The position numbers were made by a program, and so were the translations under genes. A stretch of 64,000 nucleotides of DNA from Massilia sp. Se16.2.3 (GTDB taxonomy: Bacteria; Pseudomonadota; Gammaproteobacteria; Burkholderiales; Burkholderiaceae_D): assembly GCF_014171595.1 (NCBI RefSeq), contig NZ_CP050451.1:124001-188000 (forward strand), read 5' to 3'. Each line of letters begins with the position of its first letter. Within the stretch, counting starts at the first letter, position 1. This document shows, in pieces, positions 17,086-26,313 of this stretch. The notes under the pieces are model-generated. The model ran no database searches. It saw nothing but the letters and a program-made list of their open reading frames with translations, and was not told the DNA's origin.

Positions 17086-18661
17086 ATGAAGCCGATCTCC
17101 TCCCGCACGCTCCTCGCTCTCCTGCTGGCCTTCTCCGCAAGCACCGTCGCCGCCGCCGATGCCGAACCGGCCCGCTGCCAGTACACCAGGGTCGCCAGGC
17201 TGCCCCTGCAGTACACCGGACCCGCGCTGCAGATCACGACCGAGGGCAGCATCGACGGTACACCGGCGCGCATGCTGGTCGATACCGGTGCCCATGAAAC
17301 CTTCCTCACCCGCACCGGCACCGAGCGCCGCGGCATGTCGCTGCACAACACCGGAAAAGTCGCCCATGGCGCCGGCGGCAGCACCTGGATCTACGAGACC
17401 CGTGTCTCCGAGTTCAGCGCCGGCCCCGCGCGCACCCACGGCAGGGGCTACATGCAGGTGTTGAACGAATTCGGCTTCACGCCCTCCTTCGACGCCCTGC
17501 TCGGCTCGCCCTTCCTGCTGCAGACGGACCTCGAGATTTCGCTGGCCACCAAGGAAATCACTTTCTTCCGCCCGAAAAACTGCAAGGACAGCTACCTCGG
17601 CTACTGGAACGAGAATGTCCTGTCGATTCCCTTCGAGCGGCCTGCCAACAGCGGGTTCACCGACCAGGGCCTCAATCCGCATTTCACGGTGCAGGTGAAC
17701 GGCCAGAAGATGCGGGCCATGATCGATACCGGTGCCCAGGTAAGCCTGGTGTCGCTCGCGGCCGCCCGGCGTGCCGGATTCACGCCGGACGCGCCCGGCG
17801 TCACGGCAGCCGGGAACTTCACCGGCGTCGGCGAGCGCAAGCAGCGGCGCTGGCTATGGGTCTTCAAGAACTTCCAGATCGGCGAGGAATCGATCGGGAA
17901 CGCCGACCTCAGCGTGACCGGGGACGACAGGATGAGCGTCGACGTCATCCTTGGTGCCGATTTCCTGCGCGCGCACCGGGTCCTGTTCGCCATGAGCCAG
18001 GACAAGCTCTACTTTTCCTACATCGGCGGCGAACCTTTCGGCCAGCACCGCAAGCTCGAGCCCTGGATCCAGGCGGAAGCCGACGGCGGCAATGCCGATG
18101 CCCAGATGGCGCTTGCCGCCGCGTACCAGAACGGCGAAGGCGTGACGCGCGACGAAGCCGCGGCCGACCGCTGGCTGGACAAGGCGGCCGCGGGCGGCAG
18201 TCCCCAGGCGATCCTGCTGAGCGCCCGCAAGACGATGCTGGCCGGCGACTTCGCCGCTGCCGCGCCGCGCCTGCGCGCCGGCCTCGACAAGCTGCCATCG
18301 GACCGCCAGGCCGCGCTCTGGCTCTACCGGCGCGCGTGCGCAGCGGCGAGCCCGAACTGGCGAAAGCGGAGTTGAACGCAGCCTTTGCGCGTGGCTCACG
18401 CGACGAATGGCCGACGCCGCTTGCCGACTTCTATCTCGGCAAACTGACGGCCGACAAGCTGCTGCGCGCTGCGGCCGACGACCGCGCGCAAGGAACGCTG
18501 CGCAGCTGCCACGCGCTGGCAGCCATGCGCGAGTGGCAGCTGGCGCACGGCCAGCAGGAGGCAAGCGCAGCGCTGGCAACGCGCGCCGCGGCCCTGTGCG
18601 CCACCGGTAGCGCAGCGGGCATCTGGCGCAGCGGCCAGTTCATCCCCGCAGACGGGGCTGA
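17086..18661 (+). pseudogene. Retropepsin-like aspartic protease with Sel1-like C-terminus (copy 1), frameshifted
   Basis: Exported protein with a Sec signal (LLALLLAFSASTVAAAD). It has two clan-AA aspartic protease half-sites, MLVDTGAHETF (about residues 64-74) and AMIDTGAQVSL (about 210-220), so the two halves could form one active site. A Sel1/TPR-like segment follows (ADAQMALAAAYQNGEGVTRDEA). The frame breaks near 18345; beyond it the sequence continues well as SGEPELAKAELNAAF and LADFYLGKLTADKLL. A second indel is needed to reach a stop; 18661 is only an estimate. Paralogous to the next gene. Substrate unknown. Confidence 0.7.
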
Positions 18662-18685
18662 GCCCCGCCACCGTCGTTTCGCGGG

Positions 18686-18741
18686 CTTGCCCCCGCCGGC
18701 TTGCCCCCGCCGGCTTGCCCGCGCCGGCTTGCCCGCGCCGG
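18686..18741. repeat. Four tandem copies of a 14-bp unit
   Basis: cttgcccccgccgg occurs twice, then cttgcccgcgccgg twice, with a partial fifth unit. It lies between the two aspartic protease paralogues. The unit length is not a multiple of three, so the array would shift reading frame with copy number if read through. Confidence 0.85.
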
Positions 18742-18787
18742 CTTGCCGTGCGGCCAGGATCACCACCATTTCACACGAAAGCGTCAC

Positions 18788-20309
18788 ATGCATCAACCGC
18801 CCTTCCATTTCCTTCTTGGCCTGCTGCTGGCAGGCGCCGTCGGCACGGCGCTTGCCGCGCCCGAGAAAGCGGCCTGCAATTACCAACGCGTCGCCAGGAT
18901 GCCGCTGTCCTATACCGGCGGCAACCTGCAGATCACCACGCCGGGAGGCATCAACGGCAAGCCGGCCGTCGTGCTGTTCGATACGGGGGCCTACAACACC
19001 TCGCTGACCAATGCCGGCGCGCGCAGGCACGGTTTGACGCTGCGTCATACGGGTACGGAAAGCGTTGGCATCGGCGGCTCTTCCTGGGACTACCAGGCCA
19101 GGGTCGAGCAGTTCTCGCTTGGCCAGCTGAAAAGCGGCAAGCGCACTATGGACGTCATCGGCGACGACAGCGCGGGCCCGGTCGATGCCATCGTCGGTGC
19201 CGACTTCCTGCTGCAGGCCGACCTGGAAATCTCGCTCGCGGCCAAGGAAGCGAATTTCTTCCGCCCACAGGGTTGCGACGACAAATTCCTCGGCTACTGG
19301 GATCCCGATGCCGTCGTCATTTCCTTCATCCCCAACCGCCAGCAGACCGAGAATCCGCGCTTCCGCGTCCGCGTCAACGGCGTCGAACTCGATGCCATCA
19401 TCGACAGCGGCTCGGACATCACCACGCTCTCCCTGCCCGCCGCGCGCCGCGTGGGCCTGCAGGTCGACGATTCCCGGCGCCTGGGCGTCGTCGCCGGCAT
19501 CGGCCGCCAGCACCGCGCGCTCTGGAGCGCGACCCTCGACAAGATCGAGATCGGATCGGAGGCGATCGAACATCCCGAGATCAACGTGGTCGACCACGAC
19601 ATCGTCGACCTCATCCTCGGCGCCGACTTCCTGCGTTCGCACCGCGTGCTGTTTGCGATGAGCCAGAACAGGATCTATCTGTCCTATGTCGGCGGCGCGC
19701 CTTTCGGCGAGCGCCGCAAGCTCGAACCCTGGATCTTCGCCGAAGCGGAAGCCGGCAACGGCGATGCCCAGTATGCGCTGGCCAAGGCCTACCTGTCCGG
19801 CAATCGCGTTCCGCGCAACAAGACGCAGGGCGAGCTCTGGCTCGAGCGCGCGGCCGTGAGCGGCAACGCCCTTGCGAATATCTACAGCGGGCGCGCCATG
19901 ATGGAGCGTGGCCAGATGAGCGAGGCGGCGCCCCGCCTGCGGGCCGGCCTGGACAAGCGTCCGACGCACCGCTACGCCGCCCTCTGGCTGTATCTCGCCC
20001 GCCTGCACGGCGGCCAGGAGGCGCTGGGGCGCAGCGAGCTGGCCGCGACCGTTGCCGCTGCGCCGGCGGACTGGACCGACGCCGATTGCCCAGTTCTACC
20101 TCGGCAAGATCACGGCCGAGGACCTGCTGCGCCAGGCTGCGCGCGACAAGGACGATGCCGCGGCCAATACCTGCGCCGCTTACGAAGCAGTCGACGAGTG
20201 GCAGAAGGCAGGCGGCAAGGGCGCCGTCCCGCTGCCGGCGGCCGGCAGAGCCAGTTGCGGGCCAGCCAGGGAAGCGGCGGCCCCGCAGCCGTCGGGCGCG
20301 ACGCCCTAG
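18788..20309 (+). pseudogene. Retropepsin-like aspartic protease with Sel1-like C-terminus (copy 2), frameshifted
   Basis: Paralogue of the preceding gene. The start at 18788 gives a Sec signal (MHQPPFHFLLGLLLAGAVGTALA). Two half-sites are present: VLFDTGAYNTS and AIIDSGSDITT. The second is DSG rather than DTG, which is also seen in active pepsins. GNGDAQYALAKAYLSGN begins the Sel1-like part. The frame breaks near 20085; the other frame supplies IAQFYLGKITAEDLLRQ and ends at 20309, giving about 505 residues. Periplasmic or secreted; partner and substrate are not evident from neighbours. Confidence 0.72.
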
Positions 20310-20375
20310 CCGGAAAGCAGGGAGGGCGGCATCGCGCTACAATGGCGCCCTCTTCCTGCTTTCCCTCCCCCGACC

Positions 20376-20804
20376 ATGTTTACCCCGTCCTCGCACGACG
20401 TGCGCCGTTTTTTCTGCGAAGCCCTGCGCAAGCAGCGCGCCGGTGAAGTCCTCACGCCGATGGACGCCATCGCCGCCGACTGGATCGTCCAGCATCCCGA
20501 ATACCACGACGAATTGATGGACGCCGACGAAGCCGTCGCACGCGATTATTCGGTCGAAGGCGGCAAGCCGAATCCCTTCCTGCACCTGTCGATGCACCTG
20601 TCGATCGCCGAGCAGGTATCGATCGACCAGCCGCGCGGCATCAAGGCCGCGCACGACCTGCTGGTTTCCCGCATCGGCGAGCACGATGCCCACCACGAGA
20701 TCATGGAGTGCCTGGGCGAGATGATCTGGAAGTCGCAGCGCGCCGGCCTGCCGCCGGATACGGATGCCTACATCGAGTGCGTGCGGCGCCGGGCGACGCG
20801 CTAG
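20376..20804 (+). CDS. DUF1841 family protein
   Basis: A 142-residue soluble protein with the conserved DUF1841 layout: MFTPSSHDVRRFFCEALRKQ at the start, PNPFLHLSMHLSIAEQ in the middle and HEIMECLGEMIWKSQR near the end. The several conserved His and Glu residues (HLSMHLSI, HDAHHEIMECLGE) suggest a metal site, but no activity is established for the family. Frame and length are normal. A clear terminator follows. Confidence 0.88.
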   Translation: MFTPSSHDVRRFFCEALRKQRAGEVLTPMDAIAADWIVQHPEYHDELMDADEAVARDYSVEGGKPNPFLHLSMHLSIAEQVSIDQPRGIKAAHDLLVSRIGEHDAHHEIMECLGEMIWKSQRAGLPPDTDAYIECVRRRATR

Positions 20805-20821
20805 GGCTCGAAAAACGATAC

Positions 20822-20849
20822 AAAAAAGCGGCCATGGCCGCTTTTTTTG
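20822..20849. terminator. Bidirectional rho-independent terminator
   Basis: agcggcc (20827-20833) pairs with ggccgct (20836-20842), flanked by A6 and T7. It sits between the converging DUF1841 and SulP genes. Confidence 0.88.
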
Positions 20850-20861
20850 TATCAGGACCGC

Positions 20862-22367
20862 TTAGCCCAGCTGATCGTCCGCCACCCGGTAGGTCGGGTC
20901 TTCGAGCAGGTTCACCTCGATCATGTCCTGCGCCTTGCCCAGCAGTTCGCGGCAGTCCGCACTCAGGTGGCGCAGGTGCAGCCGCTTGCCCGCGGCGCGG
21001 TAGCGTTCGGCCAGGGCATCGATCGCCTGGATCGCCGAGTGGTCCACCACGCGCGCGCGGCGGAACTCGACCACGACGTCCTGCGGATCGTCCTTGACCG
21101 CGAACAGCTCGTTGAAATTGGCGATCGAGGCGAAGAACAGTGTGCCTTCGAGGTCATACACCTTCCAGCCCTGGGCGTCGACGCTGGTCGTCACGCGTAT
21201 CTGCTTCGCGTGCTGCCAGGCGAACACCAGCGCCGAGACGATCACGCCGACCAGCACCGCCACCGCAAGGTCGAACACCAGGGTGATCGCCGCCACCAGC
21301 ACGACGACGACGGTGTCGGCGCGCGGCACCTTGCCGATCGTGCGGAAGGTGCCCCATTCGAAGGTCTTTTCGCAGACCACGAACATCACGCCGATCAGCG
21401 CGGCCAGCGGAATCTGCTCGATCCAGTACGACCCCACCAGGATGAACGAGAGCAGGAACAGCGAGGCGGAAATGCCCGACAGGCGGCCATAGGCGCCGTT
21501 GTTCACGTTGATCATCGACTGGCCGATCATCGCGCAGCCGCCCATGCCGCCAAAGAGCGCCGTGACGACGTTGGCGGCGCCCTGCGCCATGCATTCGCGG
21601 TTCGGCTGGCCACGGGTGCCGGTGATCTCGTCGACCAGGGTGAGCGTCAGCAGCGACTCGATCAGGCCGACACCGGCCAGCACCAGCGAATACGGGAACA
21701 CGATGCGCAGGGTCTCGAGATTGAAGGGCACGTCGGGAATGGCAAAGGCCGGCAAGCCGCCGCCGATGGAGCCCAGGTCGCCGACGGTCTTCGATTCGAT
21801 GCCCAGCAGCGCCGCGCCTGCCGTCACCACCAGGATGCCGACCAGGGTCGCCGGCACGGCTTTCGTGATGCGCGGCGTGAGGTAGATGACGGCCATGGTC
21901 GCCGCGACCAGGCCAAGCATCGTGAACAGGGCCGTGCCGCTCATCCACTGCCCGTTAATCTTGAAATGCCCGAACTGGGCGATGAAAATCACCAGCGCCA
22001 GGCCGTTCACGAAACCCAGCATCACCGGATACGGCACCATGCGGATGAATTTACCCAGGCGCGCGGCGGCGAACAGCATCTGCAGCAGTCCCATCAACAC
22101 GATGGCCGCGAACAGGTATTGCACGCCGTGTTCAACGACCAGTGCCACCATGACGACAGCCAGCGCGCCGGCCGCGCCCGAGATCATGCCGGGGCGGCCA
22201 CCAAAGGCCGAGGTGATGAAGGAAACCAGCACGGCGGCGTACAGGCCGGTCAGCGGCGACACATGGGCCACCAGGGCAAAGGCGATCGCTTCAGGGACCA
22301 GCGCCAGCGCGACGGTCAGGCCGCTCAGCAAATTGGTTTTCAGGTAAGCAGGCGAAACTGGCGACAA
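20862..22367 (-). CDS. SulP family inorganic anion transporter with STAS domain
   Basis: A 501-residue SLC26/SulP transporter. The start MSPVSPAYLKTNLLSGLTVALALVPEAIAF has the conserved first transmembrane signature. About ten to twelve membrane segments follow, including PLTGLYAA. From about residue 395 comes a cytoplasmic STAS domain (VYDLEGTLFFASIANF, VVEFRRARVVDHSA). Family members carry sulfate, bicarbonate or other small anions. The two cytochrome genes upstream end at a terminator, so it is probably transcribed separately. Confidence 0.9.
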   Translation of the reverse strand: MSPVSPAYLKTNLLSGLTVALALVPEAIAFALVAHVSPLTGLYAAVLVSFITSAFGGRPGMISGAAGALAVVMVALVVEHGVQYLFAAIVLMGLLQMLFAAARLGKFIRMVPYPVMLGFVNGLALVIFIAQFGHFKINGQWMSGTALFTMLGLVAATMAVIYLTPRITKAVPATLVGILVVTAGAALLGIESKTVGDLGSIGGGLPAFAIPDVPFNLETLRIVFPYSLVLAGVGLIESLLTLTLVDEITGTRGQPNRECMAQGAANVVTALFGGMGGCAMIGQSMINVNNGAYGRLSGISASLFLLSFILVGSYWIEQIPLAALIGVMFVVCEKTFEWGTFRTIGKVPRADTVVVVLVAAITLVFDLAVAVLVGVIVSALVFAWQHAKQIRVTTSVDAQGWKVYDLEGTLFFASIANFNELFAVKDDPQDVVVEFRRARVVDHSAIQAIDALAERYRAAGKRLHLRHLSADCRELLGKAQDMIEVNLLEDPTYRVADDQLG

Positions 22368-22387
22368 GACGGACTCCGTATGAATGC

Positions 22388-22426
22388 AAAAATCCCTCCG
22401 GCCCGGCCATGCCGGAGCGGAGGGAT
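22388..22426 (-). terminator. Rho-independent terminator after the cytochrome pair
   Basis: atccctccg and cggagggat arms with inner ccgg pairing. On the minus strand the stem is followed by TTTTT. Confidence 0.75.
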
Positions 22427-22460
22427 CGACATTCTACAGCGATCGGGCCTGCGGACTGCC

Positions 22461-22802
22461 CTACTTGCGCACCACCAGCTGCGACGGCAGGCTGGCCAGA
22501 TAGGCGCCGATGTCGATCATGTCCTGGTCCGACAAAGGCTGGGCCATGCCGGCCATGATCGGGTTGCTGCGCCCGTTGGCCTTGTCGCCGCCGCGTTTAT
22601 AGGCGGTGAGCGCGTGCGCGATGTAGTCGGCATGCTGGCCGGCCAGCTTCGGATAGCTCGGGTCGATGGGTTTGCTGTAATCGGCGCCGTGGCAGGACGC
22701 GCAATTGTATTTCTTCGCCAGTTCGGCGCCGCGCTTGACGTCGGCGGCTGCGGCCTGGAACGAAATGGCGCCGAGGGCCAGCGCGATGATCAGTTTTTTC
22801 AT
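22461..22802 (-). CDS. Small c-type cytochrome (copy A)
   Basis: A 113-residue monoheme cytochrome with a signal peptide (KKLIIALALGAISFQAAAA). The heme motif CASCH is followed by a likely distal Met ligand in IMAGMAQPLSDQD. It belongs to the cytochrome c4/c5-like small periplasmic electron carriers. The gene starts 14 bp after the stop of the second cytochrome gene, so the two are cotranscribed. Which oxidase or reductase they serve is not shown here. Confidence 0.88.
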   Translation of the reverse strand: MKKLIIALALGAISFQAAAADVKRGAELAKKYNCASCHGADYSKPIDPSYPKLAGQHADYIAHALTAYKRGGDKANGRSNPIMAGMAQPLSDQDMIDIGAYLASLPSQLVVRK

Positions 22803-22816
22803 GGCGTGTCCTTGGC

Positions 22817-23152
22817 TTACTTGCGGGTCTGGGCGTTTTGCTGCGAATAATAGGCGGCGACGTCGGCGATGTCCTGGTCGGACAGGCTGATGGCGATCCC
22901 GCGCATCGATGGATGCTTGCGGTCGCCTTTCTTGTAGGCGTGCAGCGCGGCTTCGATATATTTGGCCGACTGGCCACCGATCATCGGCACCTGATAGACC
23001 TCGGGAAAGGCTGTTTTATAGCCGGGAATGCCATGGCAACCGATGCACATTTCGACCTTGTTCGGTGCCGCCTTCGGATTGCCGACGACGTCCGCCGCCG
23101 AGGCGCCACCGGCGCAGGCCGCCAGAACGAGTACTGCCAGAATTTTTTTCAT
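22817..23152 (-). CDS. Small c-type cytochrome (copy B)
   Basis: A 111-residue paralogue of the adjacent cytochrome. Signal peptide KKILAVLVLAACAGGASAA, heme motif CIGCH, and a candidate Met ligand in PSMRGIAISLSDQD. The shared SDQD and AAYYSQ ending indicates duplication from a common ancestor. First gene of the two-gene operon; the 200-bp divergent region to moxR holds both promoters. Confidence 0.88.
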   Translation of the reverse strand: MKKILAVLVLAACAGGASAADVVGNPKAAPNKVEMCIGCHGIPGYKTAFPEVYQVPMIGGQSAKYIEAALHAYKKGDRKHPSMRGIAISLSDQDIADVAAYYSQQNAQTRK

Positions 23153-23351
23153 GGTGGGAATCGCAAGATTTTTAATCGAATACCGCTACCGCACAAAAAC
23201 TTAGCCAAATACTGCCAATCTATTAACCGTCCGATTCTAGCCCAACAAAAGATTGCAGTCTACCAAGGTCGTGCGGGCGCCATCCCCGCAACCGAAGCAC
23301 CTCCGTGTTATGGCATATACTCGGGATTTCTTTCACACACACCCTATTCGT

Positions 23352-24206
23352 ATGCAAGCCACTCCCCGCTTCGAAGGCACCGAGAGCTATGTCGCCACTA
23401 GCGACCTGAAACTGGCGGTGAACGCCGCCCTCACCCTGGGACGCCCGCTCCTGATCAAGGGCGAGCCCGGTACCGGCAAGACCATGCTGGCCGAGGAAGT
23501 GGCCGCCGCACTGGGCATGCCGCTGTTGCAGTGGCACGTGAAGTCGACCACCAAGGCCCAGCAGGGCCTGTACGAATACGACGCCGTCTCGCGCCTGCGC
23601 GATTCTCAATTGGGCGACGAGCGCGTGCGCGACATCCACAACTACATCGTCAAGGGCGTGCTGTGGCAAGCCTTCACGGCGCCGGAACCGGTCGTGCTGC
23701 TGATCGACGAGATCGACAAGGCCGATATCGAATTTCCGAACGACCTGCTGCGCGAAATCGACCGCATGGAGTTCTATGTCTACGAGACGCGCGAGATGGT
23801 GGTGGCCAAGCACCGCCCGCTGGTGATCATCACCTCCAACAACGAAAAGGAATTGCCGGACGCTTTCCTGCGCCGCTGCTTCTTCCACTACATTAAATTC
23901 CCCGACCGCGAGACGATGGCCGACATCGTCAAGGTCCACTTCCCGCGCCTGAAGCAGGACCTGCTGGCCGCCGCGCTGCAGAGTTTCTACCAGGTGCGCG
24001 ACGTCCCCGGCATCAAGAAGAAGCCCTCCACCTCGGAACTGATCGACTGGCTCAAACTCCTGCTGGCCGAGGACATTCCGCTCGAAGCCCTGCAAAGCCA
24101 GGATACGAAAGCCGTGGTGCCGCCGCTGCATGGCGCGCTGCTGAAAAACGAGCAGGACGTGCACCTGTTCGAACGCCTGGTCTATATGTCGAGGACGAAC
24201 CGATGA
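23352..24206 (+). CDS. MoxR family AAA+ ATPase
   Basis: About 284 residues from the start at 23352 (MQATPRFEGTESYVAT), chosen over an in-frame ATG 99 bp upstream because family members begin here. It has Walker A GEPGTGKT, Walker B LLIDEIDKAD and the sensor segment IITSNNEKELPDAFLRR. MoxR ATPases act as chaperones that mature or remodel protein complexes together with a VWA protein, and such a partner lies two genes downstream. Its stop overlaps the next start (ATGA). Confidence 0.92.
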   Translation: MQATPRFEGTESYVATSDLKLAVNAALTLGRPLLIKGEPGTGKTMLAEEVAAALGMPLLQWHVKSTTKAQQGLYEYDAVSRLRDSQLGDERVRDIHNYIVKGVLWQAFTAPEPVVLLIDEIDKADIEFPNDLLREIDRMEFYVYETREMVVAKHRPLVIITSNNEKELPDAFLRRCFFHYIKFPDRETMADIVKVHFPRLKQDLLAAALQSFYQVRDVPGIKKKPSTSELIDWLKLLLAEDIPLEALQSQDTKAVVPPLHGALLKNEQDVHLFERLVYMSRTNR

Positions 24207-24811
24207 TCCAGGCGGTGCCGCTCAGGGTCGAGCCCGTTACGCTCGAATTCAACGGCGTGCGCCTGGAGCCGCTGTCGCTGGAACACGTCGAAGGCCTGCG
24301 CGAAGCCGCCGCCGACGGTGAGCTGTGGAATATCCGCGTGACCTCGGTGCCGGAACCGCACCGCACCCAGGCCTACGTGCACACCGCCCTGGAAACGCCG
24401 AACCGCGTCGCCTTCGCCGTGGTCGACGCCTCCACCAACGCCGTGCTCGGCACCACCAGCTACCACGACATCCTCCCCGAGATCGGCCGCGTCGAAATCG
24501 GCTACACCTGGTACGCGAAAAGCGTGCAGCGGACGCTTGTGAACACCAGCTGCAAGTTGCTGCTGCTGTCGCATGCCTTCGACACGCTCGGCTGCGCCGT
24601 GGTGGCTTTTCGGACCGACAATTTCAACCATGCCTCGCAAAAGGCCATCGAACGGCTGGGCGCGAAAAAAGACGGCGTCATCCGCCACCACGGCCTGCGC
24701 CGCGACGGCACCGTGCGCGATACCGTCATGTACAGCATCGTCCGTGGCGAGTGGCATGAGATCAAGAGCCACCTGCACTACCTGCTGGGCCGCCACGCCG
24801 GAACCGTTTGA
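24203..24811 (+). CDS. GNAT family N-acetyltransferase, RimL-like
   Basis: A 202-residue acetyltransferase. It has the RimJ/RimL pattern: a FNGVRLEPLS entry, RVAFAVVD..NAVLGTTSY in the core strands, and NFNHASQKAIERLGAKKDGV near the acetyl-CoA site. It overlaps moxR by four bases and ends one base before the VWA start, so it is inserted into what is usually a two-gene moxR-VWA operon. The target (protein N-terminus or small molecule) is unknown; acetylation of the MoxR/VWA client is a speculation from position only. Confidence 0.88.
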   Translation: MIQAVPLRVEPVTLEFNGVRLEPLSLEHVEGLREAAADGELWNIRVTSVPEPHRTQAYVHTALETPNRVAFAVVDASTNAVLGTTSYHDILPEIGRVEIGYTWYAKSVQRTLVNTSCKLLLLSHAFDTLGCAVVAFRTDNFNHASQKAIERLGAKKDGVIRHHGLRRDGTVRDTVMYSIVRGEWHEIKSHLHYLLGRHAGTV

Positions 24812-24812
24812 G

Positions 24813-25985
24813 ATGCTGATCGATTTCTTCTTCGCCCTGCGGGCCGCCAAGGTGCCGGTCTCGATCAAGGAACTGTTGACCCTGCTCGAAGCGCTGGAAA
24901 AGAGCGTCATCGCCCCCTCGCTCGACGAGTTCTATTACCTGGCGCGCCTGACCATGGTGAAGGACGAGGCCCACTTCGACAAGTTCGACCGCGCTTTCGG
25001 TGCCTACTTCAAGGGCATCGACGCCGTGTTCGACACGACCAAGGGCGAGATCCCGCTCGACTGGCTGATCAAGCGCATGGAGCGCGAACTGACGCCCGAA
25101 CAGAAGGCGGCACTGGAAAAATTCGGCTACGACAAGCTGATGGACCGCCTGAACGAGCTGCTGAAGGAACAGAAAGAACGCCACGAAGGCGGCAGCAAGT
25201 GGATCGGCACCGGCGGTACCTCGCCCTTCGGCCACGGCGGCACCAATCCGGAAGGCATCCGCATCGGCGGCCAGGGCCGCAACCGCACGGCGGTGAAGGT
25301 GTGGGACCAGCGCTCGTACAAGGACTATGACGACGAGCGCGAACTGGGCACGCGCAACATCAAGGTGGCGCTGCGCCGCCTGCGCCGCTTTGCCCGTACC
25401 GGCGCGGCCGACGAGCTGGCGCTGGACGACACCATCCGCGCCACGGCCAACAATGCCGGCTACCTCGACATCCGCATGCAGCCCGAGCGCCGCAACCGCA
25501 TCAAGGTGGTGATGCTGCTCGACGTGGGCGGCAGCATGGACGACCACATCGAGCGCGTCGAGGAACTGTTCTCGGCCGCGAAGAGCGAATTCAAGAACAT
25601 GGAGTTCTACTACTTCCACAACTGCGTCTATGACTACCTGTGGAAGAACAACCGGCGCCGCCACGCGGAGCGCTTCCCGACCTGGGACGTGCTGCGCACC
25701 TACCCGGCGGACACCCGCATCATTTTCGTGGGCGACGCCACCATGAGTCCCTACGAGGTCGTCGCGCCCGGCGGCTCGGTCGAATACAACAACGAGGAAG
25801 CCGGCGCCGAATGGCTGGCACGCTTCTGCAACGCCTTCCCGAAATTCGCCTGGCTCAATCCGGAGCCGGAACACCTGTGGCAATACCGCCAGTCGATCGC
25901 CCTCATCCGCCAGATCATGAACAACAGGATGTTCCCGGTGACGATGGAAGGGCTGGAGCGGGCGATGCGGCTGTTGAGCAAGTAG
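24813..25985 (+). CDS. VWA domain-containing protein, CoxE-like
   Basis: A 390-residue cytoplasmic protein. The start ATG at 24813 comes one base after the GNAT stop. The N-terminal ~200 residues are helical and charged (LTPEQKAALEKFGYDKL). The C-terminal VWA domain has a MIDAS-like DVGGSMDDH (DxGxS form), then FHNCVYDYLW and IFVGDATMSPYE. Such proteins pair with MoxR ATPases to load metal or cofactor into enzymes. Its last ~53 bp are copied twice downstream (27970 and 28927), marking this 3' end as a recombination target. Confidence 0.9.
   Translation: MLIDFFFALRAAKVPVSIKELLTLLEALEKSVIAPSLDEFYYLARLTMVKDEAHFDKFDRAFGAYFKGIDAVFDTTKGEIPLDWLIKRMERELTPEQKAALEKFGYDKLMDRLNELLKEQKERHEGGSKWIGTGGTSPFGHGGTNPEGIRIGGQGRNRTAVKVWDQRSYKDYDDERELGTRNIKVALRRLRRFARTGAADELALDDTIRATANNAGYLDIRMQPERRNRIKVVMLLDVGGSMDDHIERVEELFSAAKSEFKNMEFYYFHNCVYDYLWKNNRRRHAERFPTWDVLRTYPADTRIIFVGDATMSPYEVVAPGGSVEYNNEEAGAEWLARFCNAFPKFAWLNPEPEHLWQYRQSIALIRQIMNNRMFPVTMEGLERAMRLLSK
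25931..25984 (+). repeat. Direct repeat, copy 1 (3' end of the VWA gene)
   Basis: The reference copy of a ~53-bp segment coding the VWA C-terminus FPVTMEGLERAMRLLSK. It recurs at 27970-28022 and 28927-28976 in the same orientation. Confidence 0.85.
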
Positions 25986-26016
25986 GAAGCGCGGCGTGTA
26001 TTTTGCATGGGTCCGG

Positions 26017-26307
26017 TTAGAACACTTGAAAGACGAAGATTTCCTCCGTCACACCGGCAAACTTGTGAAATGGATCGGTAACGCGGGTGGCGCGTACGTC
26101 GACCGTTCCGTGGCACTGGTCGGGATGTGTAGCGTCAGGGAATTCAACGCCGACCGGCATGTCGGGCGGAATGCTTTTCAGCAGCTTGCGCAGCTCGCTC
26201 GCCTTCCCGATCCGCTTTCGTTCGCTAGACCGAAACCGCGCCGACCTTCTTAATGCCGTTGCCGGCTCAAGGCGGGCTTGGGGTACTGCCGGGCTTTCCA
26301 GACCGCG
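26017..26307 (-). pseudogene. Hypothetical protein remnant, start missing
   Basis: A minus-strand frame ending at the TAA at 26017-26019 reads as plausible protein: KASELRKLLKSIPPDMPVGV, then FPDATHPDQCHG, and ends TEEIFVFQVF. No ATG or credible start lies between it and the in-frame stop near 26307, so it is probably the 3' part of a truncated or frameshifted gene. It begins directly after the first direct-repeat copy. I do not recognise the family. Confidence 0.45.
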
Positions 26308-26313
26308 GTGCGC

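Noticed and set aside
18686..18741. CRISPR-like repeat
   Set aside because: The 14-bp units are directly adjacent without spacers, so it is a simple tandem repeat.
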